Of a DNA stretch of 34,599 nt, positions 15,143 to 23,260 are shown piece after piece; the first letter of the stretch is position 1; each line of letters starts with the position of its first letter. The translations under genes and the position numbers were made by a program. Origin of the DNA: Lachnospiraceae bacterium UBA5899 (lineage in GTDB: Bacteria; Bacillota; Clostridia; Lachnospirales; Lachnospiraceae); the NCBI GenBank assembly GCA_002432425.1, contig DJEL01000031.1, positions 1 through 34,599 on the forward strand. The letters are read 5' to 3'. The notes beneath the pieces are model-generated. The model was not told the DNA's origin. It did no database searches and was given only the letters and a program-made list of their open reading frames with translations.

Positions 15143-16107
15143 TTTGCGAAACGCTTAAGCAGGTTTATCCAGAGTGCAAACTGTATTTTCACATAGTTTC
15201 CCAAGTTTTCCGTCAAAACATGCACTTTCTTTTTTCTTCCGTCCTCTGAAAGTCCGCGCATAAATCCCTTTAAGCAGCCTGCGGCATAGATTTTTCCGTA
15301 ACCCTTGCGGACAAAAAACAAAAATTTCACGAGAAATCCCGGCAGAAGAAACGGCAGATTTAAAATAATCTGCAAAAGCGGCATGTTCTTTCCGATGATT
15401 GCCACACTGTTTGCCGAAGAAAGACCTACCTTAAAGGCATTGTAACGGGAGCCGCTGGCAGCGCTTCCGGCATGGAGCACCTCCGCTTTCGGCTCATAGA
15501 AATTGCGGTATCCGTAAATCTTCGCACGCCATCCGATATCCACATCCTCCAGATAGGCAAAATGACTGTCGTCAAAATATCCGATTTTTTCAAAAACACT
15601 TTTCCGGTAAATGGCGGCGCCGCCACAGGCGGAAAAGATTTCACAGGGCTTGTTGTAATCCCCTGCCGGCTTGTCCTTTCCTCTGGCAAATGCCCAGCCT
15701 AAGGCGCAGTACAAGTCACCGGCATTGTCCATGGTGCCCTCTTCCTTCATGGAAAGCATTTTCGCACTGACGGAAAAAGCATCCTTACGTTTGGAAATTG
15801 CCTCCTCCAGTGCTTTTGTAAAGCCGGGCTTCACCACAGTATCGTTATTAAGAAGCAGCACAAAAGGCGTTTTGGCATGACGGATGCCGACATTTACCGC
15901 ATGGGGAAATCCCGTATTTTTTATCAGAGGTATCAGTGTGATATCGGGACATTCTTCCTTTATCCACGCTGCGCTGCCGTCTTCGGAACCGTTATCCACA
16001 ACAATGACCGCCGCCGGATGGTTTTTCAAATCTTCCCTAAGGGACTTCACGCATTCCTTCAGGTAGGCAATTCCGTTGTAGTTCGGTATGACTATGGTTG
16101 TTTTCAT
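15139..16107 (-). CDS. GT2 glycosyltransferase, WbbL-like
   Basis: A 322-residue GT2 enzyme, starting IVIPNYNG, with donor/metal motif LLLNNDT (Asp89), an acceptor-side FAYLEDVDIGWRAK motif and the CGGAAIYRKSVF segment, all typical of WbbL-like rhamnosyltransferases. The C-terminal 90 residues contain a hydrophobic stretch (LLQIILNLPFLLPGFLVKFLFF) cut here to its start and end: it probably associates with the membrane. I choose ATG 16107 over ATG 16116: GGGAGG is 9 nt upstream, and the start overlaps the stop of the preceding GT2 as ATGA, so translation is coupled. It probably adds a rhamnose or similar sugar to the growing chain; specificity is inference. Confidence 0.87.
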   Translation of the reverse strand: MKTTIVIPNYNGIAYLKECVKSLREDLKNHPAAVIVVDNGSEDGSAAWIKEECPDITLIPLIKNTGFPHAVNVGIRHAKTPFVLLLNNDTVVKPGFTKALEEAISKRKDAFSVSAKMLSMKEEGTMDNAGDLYCALGWAFARGKDKPAGDYNKPCEIFSACGGAAIYRKSVFEKIGYFDDSHFAYLEDVDIGWRAKIYGYRNFYEPKAEVLHAGSAASGSRYNAFKVGLSSANSVAIIGKNMPLLQIILNLPFLLPGFLVKFLFFVRKGYGKIYAAGCLKGFMRGLSEDGRKKKVHVLTENLGNYVKIQFALWINLLKRFAN

Positions 16108-17525
16108 CCTTTCCATCCTCCCGGCAGATACGCTATCCGGTATCCTTCCTTTTTCACCGCTTCGCAGACCTTCCGGCTGATTTCGGCATATTCCTCTTCC
16201 GTAAAGTATTTGCGGCTCTCAAAGGTACCGTTTTCCTTTATCACAAAGCCGCCCACTAAAACACCTGCCGTGTTTCCGGACGCCTGCTCTTTCAATACAC
16301 TCTGCACTCTTTCCATAAGCTCCTTACGGACCTTCATGGTGCGGATATCCACGGCATACACATCCTGTACCAGCTCCGCACGGTTCATCTCGCCCGCATA
16401 GCCTCTTTTCAGACCCCGGTACGGATTTTTGCCATCTGCATCATACATACCGTATGTTATTTTATTGTTTTTATACGCCGGCCAGCCGATTGCACCCACA
16501 TCCTTACGCAGGGAAAGGAAATCCGGGTGATAGTTTACCTCGTAAAATCCCAGATGCTTGCTGTGTGCCACACCTGCAGCCACTCCCTGCTCTTTTAAGA
16601 AATTCCGCACCGCATTTCTGCCCGCTTCGTAGGCATACTGCTTGCTATGGGGATTGTCCGCCGTGGATGCGCTGTGGCAGCGCCAGTGATACAGTACTCT
16701 GGCAATATGGCAGATGTTTTCTGCCGGATCCGCTTTGTCCGGGCATCCGGCGGCAAACACAGGCTGTCCGCCTTTTCCGTAAATACTGCCTACTGCCCGG
16801 AGCACCAGGTCAAAATCCTGCGCCCCGTCATATTCCTCCCGGAACCGCAGTTCTTTCAGAAGAGCGGTTTCCATTACCATAAAATGACAGATGTAATTAT
16901 TCGATAGAATTAAATCTAAATTAAATTTTTCTTTTTTGTGAGGGCAGAAATAATGCTCTCCGTTCTCATCGCATTTATCTTCATCGGAATACAGAAGCTG
17001 CAGGTGTACCCCTCTCTTCTTTGCTTCCGCAATTGCTTTCGCATTTTCATACAGAGCATCCGGTGTCAGCAGGTCGTCATGATCCAGCAGTCCGGTATAC
17101 AGTCCCGTGGCATGCCTGAGTGCTTCGTTGGTGTTGCCGGAAATCCCTTTGTTTTCCGCAAGGCGGATATAACGTATCCGTTTATCCTGATAAGTATCCA
17201 CGACCTGTTTTACGGAATCATCCCCGCCTGCATCCGCCAGTATCAGTTCAAAACTACCGTAGGTCTGCGCCAGCACGGAGTCTATCATCTCCCGTAAGTA
17301 TTTCTCCGGGGTCCGGTAAGCGGGTACAAGAATACTGAACAGCAGGGGTGCCATCCGGGAAGCCTCCTCCTTCTGTGCCTTTAAGGCCGCTTCCGTGGGA
17401 GCTTCGTACTGATAATCCTCTTTTTTCCGTAAACGTTCTAAGGCTGCGAGATAAGTATCCCGCAGCCCGTTTCTTTTTAGATAATATAAAGTTTTTTTCA
17501 AGTTACTTTTTGATAATTTGGCCAT
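16104..17525 (-). CDS. GT2 glycosyltransferase with basic N-terminal helix
   Basis: A 473-residue protein. A Lys-rich N-terminal segment (1-58) precedes a GT2 domain: SILVPAYRTPEKYLREMIDSVLAQTY (begins about 63; shown in part), NKGISGNTN, and DHDD at 148-151 as the metal/donor motif. YHWRCHSAST near 290 and the following helical part match the equivalent region of the first GT2 domain in the 656-residue protein encoded upstream at 19385-21355, so the two are paralogues. The C-terminal 130 residues (HLGFYEVNYHPDFLSL onward) look like a second GT-like half lacking its own DxD. It lies 4 nt after the phosphoglucomutase gene and overlaps the next GT2 gene by ATGA. Role: chain extension, with unknown sugar. 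Confidence 0.85.
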   Translation of the reverse strand: MAKLSKSNLKKTLYYLKRNGLRDTYLAALERLRKKEDYQYEAPTEAALKAQKEEASRMAPLLFSILVPAYRTPEKYLREMIDSVLAQTYGSFELILADAGGDDSVKQVVDTYQDKRIRYIRLAENKGISGNTNEALRHATGLYTGLLDHDDLLTPDALYENAKAIAEAKKRGVHLQLLYSDEDKCDENGEHYFCPHKKEKFNLDLILSNNYICHFMVMETALLKELRFREEYDGAQDFDLVLRAVGSIYGKGGQPVFAAGCPDKADPAENICHIARVLYHWRCHSASTADNPHSKQYAYEAGRNAVRNFLKEQGVAAGVAHSKHLGFYEVNYHPDFLSLRKDVGAIGWPAYKNNKITYGMYDADGKNPYRGLKRGYAGEMNRAELVQDVYAVDIRTMKVRKELMERVQSVLKEQASGNTAGVLVGGFVIKENGTFESRKYFTEEEYAEISRKVCEAVKKEGYRIAYLPGGWKG

Positions 17526-17529
17526 AATA

Positions 17530-19251
17530 TTACAGAACCGCTTTTACATCTTCTGTCAACTTTTCTACTTTTGCAGCCGCGTCTTCGATGCTGTTGCCCT
17601 TTACGCCCATGTAAAATTTAATCTTGGGCTCTGTACCGGAGGGACGTGCGCAGCACCAGCAGTTGTCCGGTAATTCAAAATACAGGACATTGGAGATAGG
17701 CAGCCCGGTTTCCGTTACCGCACCGGTTTCCATATCTAAGATCTTGTTTTCCTTATAATCACGGAAACGAAGAACCTTTAAGTCACCGAATGCCTTGGGC
17801 GGATTCTTACGGAGCTTATCCATGATTTCATTGATCTGCTTTGCACCGTCCACACCCTTTAAGGTAATGGTGTACTGGGTTTCCTTGTAGTAGCCGTATT
17901 TCTCATACATTTCTACCATCATATCCCACAGGGTCTTGCCTTCCTTCTTGCAGTAGGCTGCCACTTCGCAGAGGCACATAACGGCAACGCAGGCATCCTT
18001 GTCACGGGAATGGGTTCCGGCAAGACAGCCGTAGCTTTCTTCCAGACCGAATACATAATTGTAGGAATGGTCTCTTTCAAACCACTTAATCTGTTCGCCG
18101 ATGTACTTGAAGCCTGTCAGTACTTCAATCAGTTTTACGCCGTAAGCTTCGGTAATGGGCTTTGTCATGTTGGTGGTAACAATGGTGGTAACAAGCGCCG
18201 GCTTTTCAGGCATTGTATGTGTCTTGGTTCGCTCTCTTAAAATATACTCGGCAATCAGCATACCGGACATATTTCCTGTGAAAGGAATGTATTCACCGGT
18301 CTTGGTATCCTTTGCATATACACCTAAGCGGTCGGCATCCGGATCGGTAGCCAGAACGATGTCGGCATCCTTTTCCTTAGCCAGACGAAGGGCATAAGTA
18401 AATGCCTTGGGGTCTTCCGGATTCGGGTAATCCAGGGTGGTGAAGTTGGGGTCCGGCTTTTCCTGTTCGGGTACTACATATACATGCTTGAAGCCCAGTT
18501 CGGAAAGAACACGTCTTACCGGAATGTTGCCGGTTCCGCAGAGCGGAGTATATACAATCCTGATGTCCTCTGCCATTTCCGCAATAACATCGGGATGAAT
18601 AATCTGCTTCTTTAACTCTGCCATATAAGCGTCGTCGATTTCCGCACCGATAACCTCATACAGGCCTTTCTGTACGGCTTCTGCCTTATCCATGGTCTTG
18701 CAGGTGTTGTAATCGTTAATGGCGCTTACCTCTGCAATGATTTCCTTATCCAGAGGCGCAGTAATCTGTGCGCCGTCTTCCCAGTATACCTTATAGCCGT
18801 TGTATTCGGGAGGGTTATGGCTTGCCGTTACCACAATACCGGCGATACAGTGAAGCTTACGTACAGCAAAGGAAAGCTCGGGAGTGGGACGAAGGGATTC
18901 AAATACATATGCCTTGATGCCGTTTGCTGCCAGGCAGAGTGCTGCGGTATCTGCAAATTCGGGAGACATTCTGCGGGAGTCGTAAGCGATGGCAACCGCT
19001 CTGCCTGCACCGCCCTTTTTTAAGATATAATTAGCAAGACCCTGGGATGCTTTTCTAACGGTGTAAACATTCATACGGTTGGTACCGGCACCGATGATAC
19101 CGCGGAGTCCGCCGGTGCCGAACTCCAAATCCTTATAGAAACGGTCTTCAATTTCGGAAGTGTTGTTGCGGATGGCAAGCAGTTCCTCTTTGGTCTTTTC
19201 GTCAAAATAATCGTTGTCCAGCCAGAACTGGAATTTCTTCATATAATCCAT
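17530..19251 (-). CDS. Phosphoglucomutase / phosphomannomutase family enzyme
   Basis: A 573-residue alpha-D-phosphohexomutase, about the length of the Bacillus PgcA group. It should interconvert glucose-6-phosphate and glucose-1-phosphate, the substrate of RfbA and of UDP-glucose synthesis. All four family loops are present: phosphoserine Ser144 in VTASHNPPEYNG, metal-binding DPDADR (303-308), sugar-binding EESYG and phosphate-binding RPSGTEPKIKFY near the C-terminus. AGGAAAT precedes ATG 19251. An extended -10 promoter lies in the 133-nt gap upstream, so pgm and the next two GT2 genes can be expressed apart from the upstream genes. Its position inside the locus fits supply of precursor sugar. 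Preference for glucose over mannose is inferred from length and family. Confidence 0.94.
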   Translation of the reverse strand: MDYMKKFQFWLDNDYFDEKTKEELLAIRNNTSEIEDRFYKDLEFGTGGLRGIIGAGTNRMNVYTVRKASQGLANYILKKGGAGRAVAIAYDSRRMSPEFADTAALCLAANGIKAYVFESLRPTPELSFAVRKLHCIAGIVVTASHNPPEYNGYKVYWEDGAQITAPLDKEIIAEVSAINDYNTCKTMDKAEAVQKGLYEVIGAEIDDAYMAELKKQIIHPDVIAEMAEDIRIVYTPLCGTGNIPVRRVLSELGFKHVYVVPEQEKPDPNFTTLDYPNPEDPKAFTYALRLAKEKDADIVLATDPDADRLGVYAKDTKTGEYIPFTGNMSGMLIAEYILRERTKTHTMPEKPALVTTIVTTNMTKPITEAYGVKLIEVLTGFKYIGEQIKWFERDHSYNYVFGLEESYGCLAGTHSRDKDACVAVMCLCEVAAYCKKEGKTLWDMMVEMYEKYGYYKETQYTITLKGVDGAKQINEIMDKLRKNPPKAFGDLKVLRFRDYKENKILDMETGAVTETGLPISNVLYFELPDNCWCCARPSGTEPKIKFYMGVKGNSIEDAAAKVEKLTEDVKAVL

Positions 19252-19317
19252 GTTAATTTCCTGTCCTTTCTTTGATTCTGCCTATCTTTTTCTATCCAAA
19301 ACTTTTTTCACGTTGGT

Positions 19318-19326
19318 AGTATATCA
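19318..19326 (-). promoter_or_regulatory. Candidate extended -10 promoter for the pgm unit
   Basis: TGATATACT on the minus strand (19326-19318) is an extended -10 element (TG, one base, TATACT) 66 nt before the pgm start; TTGTGG about 20 nt further up is a poor -35. The remainder of the 19252-19384 gap is AT-rich with no clear terminator hairpin. Confidence 0.45.
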
Positions 19327-19384
19327 TATCATCATCAATATTTCCACAATACTTTTTAGAAAAAAGGCGCAACTTTGCATGATT

Positions 19385-21355
19385 TTACTGGATTTTCAAG
19401 GCAAAATCGCTTCTGTCAAGCGAAAAATTGGGATTGTAGTACGGGTCGCCCTTCTCTAAAACTTCTTTCCATTTTTCACGGAACTTCTCGGACTCCGCAT
19501 TGTAGCGGGCCGCTTTCTCCCCTTCCGTATCCAATCCTCTGGAAACCGATTCATAGTGATAAAGCTCCGCAAACGGCGTAAAAACGTTGAGAAGTCCTTT
19601 CTCCCTGAGCTTTAAGCAGAAATCCACGTCATTTAAGGACACGGCAAAGCCTTCGTCCAGACCTCCGACCGCTTCGTACAGACTCTTTTTCACCAAAAGG
19701 CAGGCACCCGTTACAGCCGAAACATCCTGTGCATAACAGAGTCTTCCCATATAGCCCAGATTCTGTCTCGGCATGCGGTAATGGCTGTGTCCCGCCGTTC
19801 TGTGGGCTCCCAGGCCGATTACCACGCCGGCATGCTGGATGGTGCGGTCCGCAAAATAAAGCTTGCAGCCCACGGCGCCCACATCCTCTCTCTGGGCATA
19901 CATCAGAAGTTCTTCCATCCAGTTGACGGTAATAACTTCCGTATCATTGTTCAGTAAAAGCACATAGTCGCCGTCCGCCCTGCTCACACCCAGATTGTTA
20001 ATGGCCGAATAATTGAAACCGCCTTCGTAGGTGACGATTTTTATCTTTTCGTTCTTTTTCAGTTCGTCATAGTACCGGAAAATTTCTTCCGTTTCGCTGT
20101 TGTTCTCCACAATAATGATTTCGTAATTGTCATAGGTGGATTTTTCCAGAATGGAAGTCACCGCTCTCCGCAAATCCGCCACATGATCCTTGTTGGGAAT
20201 GATAATGGAGATTTTCGGATTTCCCAGTACTTCATAGCGGATACGGAATATGGTTTCAAAGGCTCTGGTGCTCTCAATTTTGAAATTGCGGAAACCGTGC
20301 TTACGCAGATGGTCCGCCACGGCGCCTTTTGCCGCCTCGATGGCATAGGTCTTTGCCTCAATGCCGGAAGCCACACTGCCCGCATGGCAACGCCAGTAGT
20401 ACAAAAGTCTCGGTATGTGCACAATTTTTTTTGCCTTATCCGTCAGGCGTAAAATCATATCGTGGTCCTGGCTGCCGTCAAACTGGGAACGGAACAGTTC
20501 CGTACCATCTAAAAGTTTTCTGGCAAATACACTGAAATGGCAGATATAGTTGTTGGCGCGTAAGTTGTCAATGGCATAGTCCGGCTTAAAATGCATGGTC
20601 AGCATTTTGTTGATATCGCCGTTCTTAAAAGTGGTTTCATCACAGTAAATATAGTCCGCGCCCTGTTCGTTAATGGCTTTCACGTATTCGTACAGTGCGG
20701 AGGGATGCAGAATGTCGTCGTGGTCAAACAGACCGATATATTCTCCGGTAGACATGGCATAGCAGGCATTGGTATTGCCGGAAATGCCCTTGTTTTCCGC
20801 CAGTTTTTCATAGCGGATGCGCTTTCTGTCCCCTTCTTTTTCCACGTAGGAAGTACAGATTTCTCCCACTTCCTTGTGTGCCTCATCGGAGCCGTCCGCC
20901 AGACAGAGCTCCCAGTTTTCATAAGTCTGTGCCAGTACGGAGTCAATCATCGCCGTCAGAAATTCCTTCGGCGTATTGTAAAGCGGCACCAGAATGCTGA
21001 CCTTCACAGGTCTTTCAAATACGGTTTCGCGCTCTTTTCTTGCTTCTTCCGGACTGGGAAAGCTGTCCGTACCATAGCTTCTCATGACGCTTTTTTCCTG
21101 CTTTTTCTGTTTTAATTTGCGCACAACGCCTTTCGGACCTCCGCAGCCTGCCAGCCGGTTCTTCTGGCGGATAGCCCAGTGCATCACATTCCTTGCCGGT
21201 TTGGATGCCTTAAAAAGCGGATTGTTTTTAATGCGGTCCAGCTTGTAGCTAAGGTCTTCCTTCTGCATTTCCAGATCTGCCACCCTGCCTGCCAGCTCCG
21301 CATTTTTCAAGTGTTCTTTTTCGTAGGCTTCTTTATAGTCCATTTCTATATCCAT
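19385..21355 (-). CDS. Bifunctional double-GT2 glycosyltransferase with N-terminal coiled coil
   Basis: A 656-residue protein. Residues about 5-43 form a charged heptad-like coiled coil, and 50-90 are strongly basic, probably contacting the membrane. The first GT2 domain (about 117-330) has VSILVPLYN, NKGISGNTN and DHDD (211-214); the second (about 381-620) has ISIIIPNKD, the donor motif LLLNNDTE (Asp471) and NDVDFCLKLREKG. Both look catalytically intact, so the enzyme may add two sugars or polymerise a repeat, as known for dual-domain rhamnan and hyaluronan-type synthases. The first domain resembles the 473-residue GT2 (16104-17525) and the second resembles the 631-residue GT2 (21365-23260), suggesting duplication and shuffling. 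It starts 9 nt after the preceding gene; ATG 21343, M5, is a possible alternative start. Confidence 0.87.
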   Translation of the reverse strand: MDIEMDYKEAYEKEHLKNAELAGRVADLEMQKEDLSYKLDRIKNNPLFKASKPARNVMHWAIRQKNRLAGCGGPKGVVRKLKQKKQEKSVMRSYGTDSFPSPEEARKERETVFERPVKVSILVPLYNTPKEFLTAMIDSVLAQTYENWELCLADGSDEAHKEVGEICTSYVEKEGDRKRIRYEKLAENKGISGNTNACYAMSTGEYIGLFDHDDILHPSALYEYVKAINEQGADYIYCDETTFKNGDINKMLTMHFKPDYAIDNLRANNYICHFSVFARKLLDGTELFRSQFDGSQDHDMILRLTDKAKKIVHIPRLLYYWRCHAGSVASGIEAKTYAIEAAKGAVADHLRKHGFRNFKIESTRAFETIFRIRYEVLGNPKISIIIPNKDHVADLRRAVTSILEKSTYDNYEIIIVENNSETEEIFRYYDELKKNEKIKIVTYEGGFNYSAINNLGVSRADGDYVLLLNNDTEVITVNWMEELLMYAQREDVGAVGCKLYFADRTIQHAGVVIGLGAHRTAGHSHYRMPRQNLGYMGRLCYAQDVSAVTGACLLVKKSLYEAVGGLDEGFAVSLNDVDFCLKLREKGLLNVFTPFAELYHYESVSRGLDTEGEKAARYNAESEKFREKWKEVLEKGDPYYNPNFSLDRSDFALKIQ

Positions 21356-21364
21356 GCCTTTCTG

Positions 21365-23260
21365 TTATGTCCGGGCAACGATAAACGTCCGGTTACTGTA
21401 ATTCATAAGGCTGCTGCCGGATATCTTATCCGTGGCAAGCATGCCGATGCGGTACTCTCCCTCGGGAAGAGGCTCCGCTATGTTCACATGAAAGCCGCAG
21501 AGCGCCACATTTTTCTGGTCGGGCATATTTTCCTGTAAATCCTGCCGGTACTGTTCCGTAAAATCCAGCTCGTACACGGCGGGCTGTCTGCCCTTTCTTT
21601 CCAGTAAAAGCTTTCCGGTAAAGCAGGCATTGTCGCTGCCGAGCACCACGCCGTATCCCGAAATATGGGAAGCGTCCGCCGCCTCAATGCGCACCAAAAG
21701 GCATCTGTCCTTTCGGGCATTCTTTAACACATAGGCTTCGTTGCTTTCCCTCACCACTTCCTTGGCTGTCTGCACATCCGCAATTTCCCTGCCCGACTGA
21801 TAAGCCGGCTGGATGCGGGTATCCAGACCCGTGCGGTTCAGCCAGTCATGGTAAAACGGGTCCTTTCCGGTAAGCCCCGGGTGCCTGTCGTAGAGCATGG
21901 TGCGTTCCCGGTGAAGCCGCTTTAACTTCTCCTCGGACTCGTCCGCTCCCCTGCTTAAAGACTCATGGTGCAGAAGATGTATATGGTTGCAGACCGCGTT
22001 GTAATAGCCCTTTTCCAGAAGGGTAAAACAGAAATCCACATCGTTGAAGGCAACCTGCATGCTTTCGCAGAAGCCGCCCGCTTCTTCAAAAACTTCTCTT
22101 CTTACCATAAGGCACGCAGCCGTCACAGCAGATACATTCCGTATTCCTCTGTTCCGGTTATCATAATAACACTTGTTATCTCTTAAAAACTGCAGCTTGT
22201 GAACCGGTCCCATGGGAAGGTTCGTAATACCCGCATGCTGGATTTTATCCGTATCCGGGTAAAGCAGCTTGCAGCCCACCGCCCCTGTATGGGGAAGCTC
22301 TGCCAGCTTAGCCATATCGGAAAGCCATCCGGTATGCACGGCTTCGATATCGTCATTTAAAAACAGCAGCAGACTGCCTTTTGCTCTTTCTGCCCCCAGA
22401 TTGCACATTTTGGAAAAGTTAAATTCCATGGGTTCGTATATATAGTGGATATCCGGCGCATCCGCCGTCATTTCTTCTATTTTCTTTTTGACCGCTTCGC
22501 CGCTTCCGTTGTCCACCAGAAGCACTTCGTAAGAAATGTCCGCCGCCGTTTTTTTCAGGGTGTCCAGGCACTTCTTTAAGACAACCGCGTTGTCCTTGGA
22601 AGGAATAATCACGGAAATATAGGGCTTATTTTCCACGCCGTGCGGCGCCGTTTTTTCCCCGGTCTTGCCGCTGTTTATTTTCTCAGTCATGTTGCTGTTC
22701 GTTTCCCCGGTAAACCAGTCCGTTTTCCGGTGGAACAGAATGCCGTTTATATGGGCAATGCTTTGGCAGCCCTTTGTAAATGCGCCCGCCGCTTTCAGCA
22801 GTCCGTCACGGGATTTCTCCTCCGTCTTTTCGTAAAAGGATTTCCGTACCGCTACCGCCTCTCCCAGATAGTCCTTCCACAGGTAGGTATCCGGCGACCA
22901 GCAGGGCTTCAGCCACGGATTTTCGTACTGTCCCGGTGCGGTTTCCACATCCTCGTCCCCGTAGACCACGCAGACCTCCGGGTGCGCAGAAAGAAAAGCC
23001 TCGGCTCGTTCTTTGGCGCCGTCCGCCCAGGCACCGGCCTCTGCATCGGAAAGAAAAACAGCTTCCGCACGCTCTCCGGCGGATGCTGCACCCGCTTCCG
23101 CTTCTTCCATGGATGCCACCCAGTCTTTGTATAAAATTTTACGGGAGGCGCATTTTTTCTCGTACTGCCTGTCCAGACCGTATGCCATCCCCTGTTTCAG
23201 AAAGCTTTTGATACCCAAATTTGTAATTCCTTCCCGGTTGTTAAAAAATCTTTTTGACAC
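21365..23260 (-). CDS. GT2 glycosyltransferase with degenerate N-terminal half-domain and C-terminal beta domain
   Basis: A 631-residue protein starting at GTG 23260, overlapping the upstream gene by 20 nt. Residues about 60-200 resemble the second half of a GT2 domain (YGDEDVE, then PCWSPDTYLW), but the nucleotide-binding half and DHDD motif are missing, so this region is probably non-catalytic. An intact GT2 domain spans about 215-460: ISVIIPSKDN, LLVDNGSG, LFLNDDIE, KIQHAGI and FNDVDFCFTLLEKGY. The last 120 residues (from CLLVRIEA) look like a beta-sandwich, possibly carbohydrate-binding, resembling the C-terminal part of the methyltransferase-kinase protein. The start codon is uncertain because only GGCGG with a short spacer precedes it. 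Probable role: elongation of the polysaccharide. Confidence 0.82.
   Translation of the reverse strand: MSKRFFNNREGITNLGIKSFLKQGMAYGLDRQYEKKCASRKILYKDWVASMEEAEAGAASAGERAEAVFLSDAEAGAWADGAKERAEAFLSAHPEVCVVYGDEDVETAPGQYENPWLKPCWSPDTYLWKDYLGEAVAVRKSFYEKTEEKSRDGLLKAAGAFTKGCQSIAHINGILFHRKTDWFTGETNSNMTEKINSGKTGEKTAPHGVENKPYISVIIPSKDNAVVLKKCLDTLKKTAADISYEVLLVDNGSGEAVKKKIEEMTADAPDIHYIYEPMEFNFSKMCNLGAERAKGSLLLFLNDDIEAVHTGWLSDMAKLAELPHTGAVGCKLLYPDTDKIQHAGITNLPMGPVHKLQFLRDNKCYYDNRNRGIRNVSAVTAACLMVRREVFEEAGGFCESMQVAFNDVDFCFTLLEKGYYNAVCNHIHLLHHESLSRGADESEEKLKRLHRERTMLYDRHPGLTGKDPFYHDWLNRTGLDTRIQPAYQSGREIADVQTAKEVVRESNEAYVLKNARKDRCLLVRIEAADASHISGYGVVLGSDNACFTGKLLLERKGRQPAVYELDFTEQYRQDLQENMPDQKNVALCGFHVNIAEPLPEGEYRIGMLATDKISGSSLMNYSNRTFIVART

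Noticed and set aside
19340..19384. Terminator after the 656-residue GT2 gene suggested by a T-run
   Set aside because: The T-run has no stable stem in front of it; only a 4-bp stem with a 2-nt loop could form.
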